The notes beneath the pieces were generated by a model. It was not told where the DNA came from and searched no databases. It saw nothing but the letters and a program-made list of their open reading frames with translations. This document shows positions 8,008 to 15,150 of a stretch of 47,995 bases of DNA, one piece after another. A program made the position numbers and the translations under genes. Position 1 is the stretch's first letter; every line of letters begins with the position of its first letter. Source of the stretch: Clostridia bacterium. Its GTDB lineage: Bacteria > Bacillota > Clostridia > Christensenellales > Aristaeellaceae. The stretch lies in NCBI GenBank assembly GCA_017521565.1, contig JAFXCE010000094.1, positions 1 to 47,995 on the forward strand. Reading direction: 5' to 3'.

Positions 8008-9181
8008 GCAGCAGCTTGCCGCGATCGCGCAGCAGTTCGGCACGCCGTCCTTCGTCTTTGACGAGTGCGCGCTTGCCGCGCGCATGCGCGAAATCAAGCA
8101 GATCGTCGGCGACAGCGTCCGCCTGTGCTACTCCATCAAGGCCAATCCCTTTCTCATTCCGGCGATGCAGTCCCTTGTGGAGCTGCTCGAGGTCTGTTCC
8201 CCGGGCGAGCTGGAAATCTGCGAGGATCTGCATGTCGATCCCAAGGTGGTCCTCTTCTCTGGCGTGAACAAGACGCTTGCCGATATCGAGCACGCGATGA
8301 ATGCGGGTGTGGTCCATTTCACTGCTGAATCCCCGCTGCACATCCGCCTGCTGCAGCAGGCGGCCGCGGCGCGCGGCAGGGTCTATCCCGTGCTGCTTCG
8401 CCTGACGGCGGGCACGCAGTTCGGCATGGACGAGAGCGATCTGCTCCACGCTATCCAGCATCGCGCAGACTATCCGAACCTGCACTTTGAGGGCATCCAC
8501 TACTTCTCCGGCACGCAGCGCGCGAAGCTCGACAAGGACCAGCGCAAGGAGCTGGTCATGCTCGGCGAATTCATGGACAGGCTCGAGCGCGACTACGGCT
8601 TTACCTGCGAGAAGCTTGAATACGGCCCCGGCCTGTTCTTCCCGTACTTCGCGCACGAGGATCACACCGACACCCTCGCGCCGATCCGCGATCTCGCGCC
8701 TGACCTTAAGAAGATCGCCGCGCGCTGCCATCTGACGATCGAGATGGGCCGCTTCTTCGCTTCCGAATGCGGCACATATCTGACTGAGGTGATCGACACC
8801 AAGGTCAACTGCGGCAGCCATTTCGCCATCCTCGACGGCGGCATGCACCATGTCAATTACCTCGGCGGCATGATGGGCATGCGCGTGCCGATCATCACGC
8901 ACATCCCCGGCCCGGCGCACGCCGACGAAGCCGAAGCCGAGTGGGCGCTGTGCGGCAGCCTCTGCACCACCGCGGACGTGCTGGTGCGCAAGCTGGCGCT
9001 TTCCGGCCTCGCGCAGGGCGATATCCTCGCCTTCCACAACATCGGCGCATACTCTGTGACCGAAGGCCCGGCGCTCTTCCTAAGCCGCAACATGCCGCGC
9101 ATCATCCTCGCCGGCGAAACCGGCGCGCGTCTTGTGCGCGACACGATTCATTCCTCCAGCCTGAACCAGGGAAACACTTAA
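8000..9181 (+). CDS. Fold-type III PLP-dependent decarboxylase (ornithine/diaminopimelate decarboxylase family)
   Basis: 393 residues. The PLP lysine lies in LCYSIKANP (Lys47), the GIHYFSGTQ block (165-173) matches the HIGSQ region of diaminopimelate decarboxylases, EYGPGLFFPYF (207-217) replaces the glycine-rich phosphate loop, EMGRFF (248-253) matches the EPGR motif, and CGSLCTTADVL (318-327) carries the catalytic cysteine (Cys322). The C-terminus GAYSVTEGPALFLSR differs from lysine-pathway LysA and resembles secondary-metabolite branches such as BtrK, which decarboxylates glutamate held on a carrier protein. The ATG at 8000 is chosen because GAGGAGG lies 8 nt upstream; it overlaps the ligase by 8 bp, indicating translational coupling. 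Family membership is firm. Whether it acts on the free or the carrier-bound amino acid is unknown. Confidence 0.87.
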   Translation: MNKQQLAAIAQQFGTPSFVFDECALAARMREIKQIVGDSVRLCYSIKANPFLIPAMQSLVELLEVCSPGELEICEDLHVDPKVVLFSGVNKTLADIEHAMNAGVVHFTAESPLHIRLLQQAAAARGRVYPVLLRLTAGTQFGMDESDLLHAIQHRADYPNLHFEGIHYFSGTQRAKLDKDQRKELVMLGEFMDRLERDYGFTCEKLEYGPGLFFPYFAHEDHTDTLAPIRDLAPDLKKIAARCHLTIEMGRFFASECGTYLTEVIDTKVNCGSHFAILDGGMHHVNYLGGMMGMRVPIITHIPGPAHADEAEAEWALCGSLCTTADVLVRKLALSGLAQGDILAFHNIGAYSVTEGPALFLSRNMPRIILAGETGARLVRDTIHSSSLNQGNT

Positions 9182-9208
9182 CCATTCAACGATAAAGGAG
9201 ACAATATC

Positions 9209-9436
9209 ATGAAAGATCAGATTCTTGACATCCTGGCCGACATCGTGGACGACGACGTCGAAACCTGCACTACCCTCATTGACGACGGCGTGCTCTCCTC
9301 TCTGGATATCATCCAGCTCATCGGCGCGCTCAACGACGAATTCGACATTTCCATCCCCGCCACTGAGATCATTCCGGCGAACTTCAATTCCGTCGATGCG
9401 ATGGTCGCGATGGTCGAGAGGCTTGCGGACGAGTAA
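9209..9436 (+). CDS. Acyl/peptidyl carrier protein (DltC-like)
   Basis: 75 residues, acidic, the size of DltC. The phosphopantetheine site is in DDGVLSSLDIIQLI, with Ser31 as the likely attachment residue. The usual DSL or DSM is SSL here. The following helix LNDEFDISIPATEI matches DltC and ACP helix III. AAAGGAGA precedes the ATG and the gene sits 27 bp after the decarboxylase. It should carry the amino acid activated by the upstream ligase and deliver it to the MBOAT protein. The strong terminator at 9616-9650 follows. Confidence 0.9.
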   Translation: MKDQILDILADIVDDDVETCTTLIDDGVLSSLDIIQLIGALNDEFDISIPATEIIPANFNSVDAMVAMVERLADE

Positions 9437-9444
9437 GGGAGAAC

Positions 9445-9605
9445 GTTTGGGGACGCTGTCCCCGAACCCCTGCAAGGGATTTCATCTCCTCACTCGACGC
9501 TCGTCGGTCAGGGCGGCTCTGACAGTCCACAGGACTGTCATTCACTCCCGCCCCAGTTCGGCAAGCCGAACCCCTTGACCCTTCTTCGCTGCGCGGCGGT
9601 TAAAA
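9445..9605. repeat. Composite of dispersed GC-rich palindromic modules
   Basis: Contains GGGGACGCTGTCCCC, AACCCCTGCAAGGGA, GACAGTCCACAGGACTGTC, GTTCGGCAAGCCGAAC and CCCTTGACCCTTCTTCGC in succession. The same modules recur at 11131-11190, 14959-15125, 45630-45665 and 45763-45812. No coding potential. Confidence 0.7.
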
Positions 9606-9615
9606 CTGCATAAGC

Positions 9616-9651
9616 GCAAACGTGGGCAGCCGTAGGCTGCCCACGTTTTAT
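9616..9651 (+). terminator. Bidirectional terminator between the carrier gene and hisK
   Basis: Perfect 13-bp stem AAACGTGGGCAGC/GCTGCCCACGTTT with a 5-nt loop and T/A tracts on both sides. It serves both the Dlt-like cluster and the convergent his operon. Confidence 0.85.
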
Positions 9652-9655
9652 ATGC

Positions 9656-10468
9656 TCAGATTTTAACCGGAACAAATTCCTTGCCCTGAAGGACCCAGAT
9701 TTCCTCAAATCCTGCGTCTTTGACCATCTTTTCGGCGAGATCAAACGCACAGGTCACGCCGGTTACATGGTGCGCATCCGCGCTGACCGTCACCTTCGCG
9801 CCCATCTCATGCAGCTTGCCAAGCAGCTCCTTCGACGGATACGGCGTTGTGCGGTAGCCGCGGCTGATTGCGCCGGTGTTCACCTCGAAGATCTTGCCCG
9901 CAGCGATCAGCTTCTCCATCGCCGCAAGCGCCGCCTTCCGATAGCGCGGGCTTTCGGGATTGAAGAAGTGACCGATCTCGTCAAACTTCGTGATCAGATC
10001 CAGATGCCCAACGATTTTGGCCTCCGGCCGCGCCGCAACCTTTTTAAGCTCGCCGAAGTACGCCTCCGCCGCCGCATCCGCGTCGCCCGCGTACTGCTCC
10101 CGGATATACTTTTCCGTCGTTTCCGGGTTGGAGTCTACGCCCGGGAAACCCTCCGCCGGCACATGATGCACCGAACCGATCACATAATCATACATCGTCA
10201 GATCCAGTTCCTGCGCCGTCACATCCCACTCGATGCCCAGATACACGTCGATCTCGCCGGCATACTTCTGCTGCAGCGCACGCACCTCAGCGACATAGGC
10301 CGGAATCTTCTCCATCGGGCAGGCCCAGTCGGTCGCAACCGGCATCGGCGCATGCAGGCTCACGCCCACGCTCGTAAGGCCTGCTGCCTTGCTGGCAAGG
10401 ATCATCTCTTCAATGGAGTTCTTTCCGTCGTCCCACGTGGAATGCATGTGCAGATTCTGGGTAATCAT
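9656..10468 (-). CDS. hisK: Histidinol-phosphatase, PHP family
   Basis: Removes phosphate from histidinol phosphate, the next-to-last step of histidine synthesis. The 270-residue PHP protein has the metal-binding NLHMHSTWDDG at the N-terminus, LGIEWDVT, VIGSVHHV, VGHLDLITKF and the C-terminal VSADAHH. It is the last gene of the his operon, and its ATG overlaps the hisIE stop by 4 bp (ATGA). This supports the histidinol phosphate substrate over other PHP esterase roles. The name hisJ is also used for this family. Confidence 0.9.
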   Translation of the reverse strand: MITQNLHMHSTWDDGKNSIEEMILASKAAGLTSVGVSLHAPMPVATDWACPMEKIPAYVAEVRALQQKYAGEIDVYLGIEWDVTAQELDLTMYDYVIGSVHHVPAEGFPGVDSNPETTEKYIREQYAGDADAAAEAYFGELKKVAARPEAKIVGHLDLITKFDEIGHFFNPESPRYRKAALAAMEKLIAAGKIFEVNTGAISRGYRTTPYPSKELLGKLHEMGAKVTVSADAHHVTGVTCAFDLAEKMVKDAGFEEIWVLQGKEFVPVKI

Positions 10469-11115
10469 TTGATCATCTTCTCCTGCTTGACCTTCTTGTC
10501 AATCACATGACGGGAGGCCATTTCTTTTTTGACGTCGTCAAGGCTGATGCCCATCTCAATCATCAGTACCATTACATGATACATCAAATCGCCGATTTCG
10601 TAAACAGTATTTGCCTTATCGCCGTCCTTGGCGGAGATGATCACCTCGGTCGTCTCCTCGCCAACCTTCTTGAGCATCTTGTCGATGCCCTTGGAGAAGA
10701 GATACGTCGTATACGATCCCTCTTTCGGGTTCTCCTTGCGGCCAACGAGCATGTCCATCAGATCCTGATACTGGAAGGCCGGCGGCTCCTTACCCTCGAA
10801 GATCACCTCGCTGAAGCAGGAATCTGTCCCCAGATGGCATGCCGGCCCTTCCTTGCGCACCTCGACCACCAGCGCATCCCGGTCGCAGTCCGCCGTGATC
10901 CTGACGATATGCTGCACATTGCCGCTCGTCTCCCCCTTGAGCCAGAGCTTCTGGCGGGAGCGGGAGAAAAAGCAGGTCAATCCCTTTTCCATGGAAATGC
11001 GCAGGCTCTCCGCGTTCATATATGCAACAGTCAGCACCTGCTTCGTTTCGGTATCCACAACGACAGCGGGGATGAGTCCCTTCTCGTCAAACTTCAGCGT
11101 AGAAATATCGATCAT
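10465..11115 (-). CDS. hisI: Bifunctional phosphoribosyl-AMP cyclohydrolase / phosphoribosyl-ATP pyrophosphatase
   Basis: HisIE fusion of 216 residues for the second and third steps of histidine synthesis. The HisI half (about 1-105) has VAYMNAESL, FFSRSRQKLWLKGETSGN and zinc-site residues in ITADCDRDALVVEV and GPACHLGTDSCF. The HisE half (about 120-216) has GSYTTYLFSKGIDKMLKKVG and EETTEVIISAKD, then YEIGDLMYHVMVLM. The start at 11115 is chosen because AAAGGAAG precedes it and it aligns with the family; upstream in-frame codons run through a repeat element. A 96-bp gap to hisF is filled by that repeat. It overlaps hisK by 4 bp. Confidence 0.93.
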   Translation of the reverse strand: MIDISTLKFDEKGLIPAVVVDTETKQVLTVAYMNAESLRISMEKGLTCFFSRSRQKLWLKGETSGNVQHIVRITADCDRDALVVEVRKEGPACHLGTDSCFSEVIFEGKEPPAFQYQDLMDMLVGRKENPKEGSYTTYLFSKGIDKMLKKVGEETTEVIISAKDGDKANTVYEIGDLMYHVMVLMIEMGISLDDVKKEMASRHVIDKKVKQEKMIK

Positions 11116-11205
11116 TTGCGCTTCCTTTCTTGGGCTGCCGCCCAAACCTACCCGGGGGACATCGTCCCTCGGACTCCCTGTTACGCTTCGCGCCGGAAAA
11201 AGATG
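11116..11205. repeat. GC-rich palindromic repeat between hisF and hisIE
   Basis: Holds GGGCTGCCGCCC and GGGGGACATCGTCCC followed by CTGTTACGCTTCGC, the same module order as the other dispersed repeats. It lies inside an operon whose other genes mostly overlap by 4 bp, so it is an insertion. Confidence 0.65.
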
Positions 11206-11211
11206 CATTTC

Positions 11212-11973
11212 TTAAACGCGTCGCACAGTGATGCCTTTTTTGTGCAGCTCATCCTTAAGATCAGCGATCTTCACCTCGCCGAAATGGAAGATTGACGCCG
11301 CAAGCCCTGCGTCCACCTTCGGCAGGGTCTGAAACAGCGTCACAAAGTCCGCCATACAGCCTGCGCCGCCGGATGCAATCACGGGAACGTCCACGATCCT
11401 GCACACGGCGTCCAGCATCTCAAGATCAAAGCCCTTCTTCACACCGTCGGTATCGATGGAATTGAGCACAATTTCGCCCGCGCCCATCTTAACGCCGCGC
11501 CGGATCCACGCTAAGGCATCCATACCGGTGTCCTCGCGTCCGCCCTTGGCAAAGACATGATAGCTTCCGCCTACGCGCTTGGCGTCCACGGAGAGCACCA
11601 CGCACTGATCGCCATATCGCCTTGCCGCGTCCTCAATCAGCTGTGGATTGCGGATCGCGCCGGAATTGACAGAAACCTTATCCGCACCGCAGGAGAGCAC
11701 GCGCTCGAAATCATCGAGCGTATTGATGCCGCCGCCCACGGTCAGCGGGATGAAAATCTCAGATGCTACCTTTGTGAGGATATCCGTAAAGAGCTTTCTC
11801 CCCTCGGCGGAGGCCGTGATATCGTAAAACACCAGCTCATCCGCGCCGCTTCTCGAATAGAACCGGCCCAGCTCCACCGGATCGTTCACATCGTTCAGCC
11901 CTTCAAAATTCACGCCCTTGACCACGCGCCCATTGCGTACATCCAAACAGGGAATGATGCGTTTGGTAATCAT
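11212..11973 (-). CDS. hisF: Imidazole glycerol phosphate synthase, cyclase subunit
   Basis: 253-residue TIM barrel that with HisH converts PRFAR and glutamine-derived ammonia into imidazole glycerol phosphate and AICAR. It shows ITKRIIPCLDVRNGRVVKGV (catalytic Asp in CLDV), LVFYDITAS, LTVGGGI, GADKVSVNSGAI, EIVLNSIDTDG (second catalytic Asp) and PVIASGGAG. Full length. The ATG overlaps the hisA stop by 4 bp. Confidence 0.97.
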   Translation of the reverse strand: MITKRIIPCLDVRNGRVVKGVNFEGLNDVNDPVELGRFYSRSGADELVFYDITASAEGRKLFTDILTKVASEIFIPLTVGGGINTLDDFERVLSCGADKVSVNSGAIRNPQLIEDAARRYGDQCVVLSVDAKRVGGSYHVFAKGGREDTGMDALAWIRRGVKMGAGEIVLNSIDTDGVKKGFDLEMLDAVCRIVDVPVIASGGAGCMADFVTLFQTLPKVDAGLAASIFHFGEVKIADLKDELHKKGITVRRV

Positions 11974-12683
11974 CTCGTCACCTCAATTGCCGCTCTCAGG
12001 TCGATTGCGCCGGTGTAATACGCCTTTCCGATGATCGCGCCGTATACGCCGCTGTCCCGCAGGGCAATCACATCCTCCATGCTCGACACACCGCCGGAGG
12101 CGATGAAGTCCATCGCGTAACGCTTCGTCAGATCGGCATAGAGCGCGCGGTTTGTCCCGCGCATTGCGCCGTCCCGGCTGATGTCGGTGCAGATCACCGT
12201 CGTGACGCCCACTTCCTGGAGCCGCACGCACAGCGCGTCGCAGGTCAGCGCGCTTTGCTCCTGCCAGCCGCGGATCGCCGCGTAGCCGTCCTTCACGTCG
12301 ACGCTCACCGCAATCTTCTCTCCATATCGTGCGACCAGCCGCTCGAGCAGCGACGGATCTGTGACCGCCGCCGTACCCAGAATCACGCGCTGCACACCCG
12401 CATCGAGGTAGCGCGCTGCGATCTCCTCGCTGCGGATGCCGCCTCCCACCTCGGCGAAGAGCCCGCATGCAGCAATTCTTGCGATCAATTCAAGGTTCGG
12501 CGTCTCACCCGTCTTTGCGCCCTCAAGGTCCACGATGTGGATGTTCTGCGCACCGCAGGCGATGAAGTCCTGCGCAATCTCCAGCGGATTGTCGCTGTAT
12601 ACGGTCATCTTCGCGTAATCGCCGTGCAGCAGGCGTACAGCCTTGCCGCCATAGATGTCGATCGCGGGAAAGAGTTTCATCAT
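11970..12683 (-). CDS. hisA: ProFAR isomerase (phosphoribosylformimino-AICAR-phosphate isomerase)
   Basis: A 237-residue TIM barrel for the fourth step of histidine synthesis. Landmarks are KLFPAIDIYGGKAVRLLHGDY, HIVDLEGAKTG, EVGGGIRSEE, RVILGTAAV, CTDISRDGAM and FIASGGVSS. I place the start at ATG 12683 because GAGG lies 7 nt upstream; a GTG at 12689 would make a 4-bp overlap with hisH but sits only 1 nt from that ribosome site. It overlaps hisF. Confidence 0.95.
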   Translation of the reverse strand: MMKLFPAIDIYGGKAVRLLHGDYAKMTVYSDNPLEIAQDFIACGAQNIHIVDLEGAKTGETPNLELIARIAACGLFAEVGGGIRSEEIAARYLDAGVQRVILGTAAVTDPSLLERLVARYGEKIAVSVDVKDGYAAIRGWQEQSALTCDALCVRLQEVGVTTVICTDISRDGAMRGTNRALYADLTKRYAMDFIASGGVSSMEDVIALRDSGVYGAIIGKAYYTGAIDLRAAIEVTR

Positions 12684-12685
12684 AT

Positions 12686-13294
12686 TCACACCTCACAGAA
12701 CGCGCGCAGGATCGCAAGGCCGACCTCGCCGCTCTTTTCCGGATGGAACTGGCAGCCCATCACATTGCCCTTCGCCACGGCGGCCGTCACATCCATACCG
12801 TACTCCGCCGTCGCGATGACCGCATCATCGCAGCCCACGGCACAATAGCTATGCACGAAATACACGCAGTCGCCGCTTTTCACATATTTCATCAGCGGAT
12901 GGCTGCCGCGAAGGGAGAGCGCATTCCAGCCGATATGCGGAATCTTGAGCTGCGGATCGATTCGCCCGCTCATCGCTGCGACCTCGCCCGGAATCAAGCC
13001 CAGCCCCTCATGCTCGCCGTATTCATAGCTCTTCTCAAAAAGCATCTGCATGCCCAGGCAGATGCCCATCACCGGCTTGCCCTTCTTCGCCTCTTCAATG
13101 AGGACGGCGTCAAGTCCGGTATCCGCGAGCTTTTTCCTCGCGTCGCCGAACGCGCCCACCCCCGGAAGAACGATCCTCTCCGCGCTGCGAATCGTATCTG
13201 CATCGCCGGTCACGACGGCGTCCGCGCCGATCATGGCAAACGAGCTTTTGAGCGAAAAGAGATTGCCCACGCCGTAATCAATGATCGCGATCAT
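12686..13294 (-). CDS. hisH: Imidazole glycerol phosphate synthase, glutamine amidotransferase subunit
   Basis: 202 residues. Releases ammonia from glutamine for HisF. The triad is visible: Cys in GICLGMQMLF, and His/Glu in GCQFHPEKSG. Other HisH signatures are IDYGVGNLFSLKSSF, LPGVGAFGDA and PHIGWNAL. The ATG overlaps the hisB stop by 4 bp. Confidence 0.96.
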   Translation of the reverse strand: MIAIIDYGVGNLFSLKSSFAMIGADAVVTGDADTIRSAERIVLPGVGAFGDARKKLADTGLDAVLIEEAKKGKPVMGICLGMQMLFEKSYEYGEHEGLGLIPGEVAAMSGRIDPQLKIPHIGWNALSLRGSHPLMKYVKSGDCVYFVHSYCAVGCDDAVIATAEYGMDVTAAVAKGNVMGCQFHPEKSGEVGLAILRAFCEV

Positions 13295-13881
13295 ACCAGC
13301 ACTCCCTTGGTCGAGGGGATTTCATCCCTCGCGCTTTCGTCGTAGGATACCGCCTCGCGCAGCGCGCGGCCGAACGCCTTGAACATCGCCTCGACGATGT
13401 GATGGCTGTTCGTGCCGTCCATCTGGCGGATATGCAGCGTCATGCCTGCCGCGCGCGTCACGGCGAGGAAAAACTCCTCCACCAGCTCCGTATCAAACGT
13501 GCCGATCTTCTGGCTGGGGATCTGCGCCGTGTAGCGCAGGCAGCTGCGCCCGGAGAGATCCAGCGCGCAGAGCACGAGCGCCTCGTCCATTGGCAAAAGC
13601 ATGCTGCCGTAGCGGCGGATGCCGCGCTTATCATCAAGCGCCTTCAAAAGCGCTGTACCCAGCACGATGCCAATATCCTCAGCGCTGTGGTGGTCGTCGA
13701 CCATCGTATCGCCCCGGCAAATCACATCGAGGTCAAACCTTCCATGCCGCGCAAACAGCGTCAGCATGTGATCCAAAAAGCCCACGCCGGTCTGAATCCT
13801 TCCTGCACCCTTGCCGTCCAGATTCAGCTTCAGCTCAATCTCCGTCTCCGAAGTCTTTCTTTTGATCTCTGCCGTGCGCAT
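13291..13881 (-). CDS. hisB: Imidazoleglycerol-phosphate dehydratase
   Basis: 196-residue monofunctional enzyme (no N-terminal phosphatase domain, which matches the separate PHP phosphatase). The metal-binding repeats are VDDHHSAEDIG and SHHIVEAMFKAFGRAL; GVGFLDHML is also conserved. Starts 2 bp after the hisC stop. Full length. Confidence 0.96.
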   Translation of the reverse strand: MRTAEIKRKTSETEIELKLNLDGKGAGRIQTGVGFLDHMLTLFARHGRFDLDVICRGDTMVDDHHSAEDIGIVLGTALLKALDDKRGIRRYGSMLLPMDEALVLCALDLSGRSCLRYTAQIPSQKIGTFDTELVEEFFLAVTRAAGMTLHIRQMDGTNSHHIVEAMFKAFGRALREAVSYDESARDEIPSTKGVLV

Positions 13882-13883
13882 TC

Positions 13884-14939
13884 TTACGCCCTCCCGAATA
13901 TCATTTCAATTGCCGCATCCAGTGCCTGCATTTCCTGCATGGTGCCAATCGTGATGCGCAGATAGTCCCTGACTCTCTCCTGATTCCAGTGCCGAACGAG
14001 GATACCCCGCTCGCGCAGCTGCGCCTTGAGCGCCGCCGCGCTCATCGCCGAGGGCTTCGCAAAGACAAAATTGCCCAGCGAATCGAGCACCTCGAAGCCC
14101 TGCTCTCTCAGCATCCGGGTGGTATAATCCCTGGCTTCGACGATCCTGCGGCAGTTGTCCATGTAATAGTCATCCTCAAGAATGGCCGCTGTCCCAGCCG
14201 CCTGCGCCATGCGGCTCACACTGTAGAGGTTCACGGCGTTGCGAATCGTCTCCAGCTCGGCAATCAGCCCCGCCTGCGCAAACCCAAAGCCGATGCGCGC
14301 GCCCGCCATCGAACGGGATTTGGAGAATGTGCGCACGATCAGCAGATTCTCGCACTCGCCAATGAGCTGCAATGCGCTTTCCGCGCCGAAATCTACATAC
14401 GCCTCGTCGATGATCAGCACATTTTGAGGATTGCTCTTGGCGATCTCACGAATCTGCCATAGCGGAATCGCGTAACCCGTCGGTGCGTTTGGGTTCGGGA
14501 ACACAATGGTCTTTCCGATGCCCAGATAATTCTTATAATCGAGCGTGAAATCCTCGCGAAGCGGAATCTTCTCAAGCGGAATCCCCAGCGAAGCAGCAAA
14601 CAGATCATAGTAGCCGTAGGTGATATCCGGCAGCGCGATGGGATGCCCGCTGTCTGCAAAGGCGAGGAAGGCAAAATACAGCAGCTCGTCCGAGCCATTC
14701 GCCGCGATCACCTGATTCTCCGCTACGCCATAGCGCTGCGCCAGCGCACGCCGCAGTTGTGTGCAGTCCGGGTCGTTATAGTAGCCGAGCTTGCTGATCT
14801 CCTTCGCGACAGCCGCCGCCACGCCCGGCGAGGGCGGATACGGCGATTCATTCGTATTCAGGCGGATAAATCCTTCGCCCTCTTCATGATCGCCGGGTAC
14901 GTAAGCCGGCAGACTGCGGTGCTTTTCAAGCAGAAACAT
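13884..14939 (-). CDS. hisC: Histidinol-phosphate aminotransferase
   Basis: 351-residue fold-type I PLP aminotransferase that converts imidazole acetol phosphate to histidinol phosphate. It shows LNTNESPYPPSPGV near the N-terminus, NGSDELL, FPNPNAPTGY, IIDEAYVDFG and the PLP lysine in RTFSKSRSMAGARIGFG. AGAGGATAG precedes the ATG. It is separated from hisD by 211 bp of repeat sequence. Confidence 0.94.
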   Translation of the reverse strand: MFLLEKHRSLPAYVPGDHEEGEGFIRLNTNESPYPPSPGVAAAVAKEISKLGYYNDPDCTQLRRALAQRYGVAENQVIAANGSDELLYFAFLAFADSGHPIALPDITYGYYDLFAASLGIPLEKIPLREDFTLDYKNYLGIGKTIVFPNPNAPTGYAIPLWQIREIAKSNPQNVLIIDEAYVDFGAESALQLIGECENLLIVRTFSKSRSMAGARIGFGFAQAGLIAELETIRNAVNLYSVSRMAQAAGTAAILEDDYYMDNCRRIVEARDYTTRMLREQGFEVLDSLGNFVFAKPSAMSAAALKAQLRERGILVRHWNQERVRDYLRITIGTMQEMQALDAAIEMIFGRA

Positions 14940-14949
14940 CGTATTCTAT

Positions 14950-15135
14950 CCTCTTTCTTGGGGGCGCCGCCCCCAAACCCCTGCAAGGGACGTCGTCCCT
15001 TGACCCTTCTTTGCTTCGCAACGGTTTTAAGATCTTATTCCTTATATCCTCGCTGCGCAAATACGCAGCATACATGGGGTCTGGGGATGAAATCCCCAGG
15101 CGGGGTTTGGGGCTGCGGCCCCAACGTTCCCAGCG
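14950..15135. repeat. Dispersed palindromic modules between hisD and hisC
   Basis: In order: TTGGGGGCGCCGCCCCCAA, ACCCCTGCAAGGGACGTCG, TCCCTTGACCCTTCTTTGCT, then GGGGATGAAATCCCC and GGGGCTGCGGCCCC. The first half has nearly the same order as 9449-9600, and the second half matches 45763-45812. No gene is visible. Confidence 0.75.
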
Positions 15136-15150
15136 TCTCCATCTCCCCTG

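Noticed and set aside
6427..8097. A 556-codon frame opposite the adenylating enzyme
   Set aside because: The plus-strand gene has all adenylation motifs; the antisense product is low-complexity and unlike any protein family.
3395..9436. Plain D-alanylation (dlt) operon
   Set aside because: A PLP decarboxylase is embedded and translationally coupled, the gene order differs, and the ligase lacks the DltA cysteine, so the ordinary label would hide the main feature.
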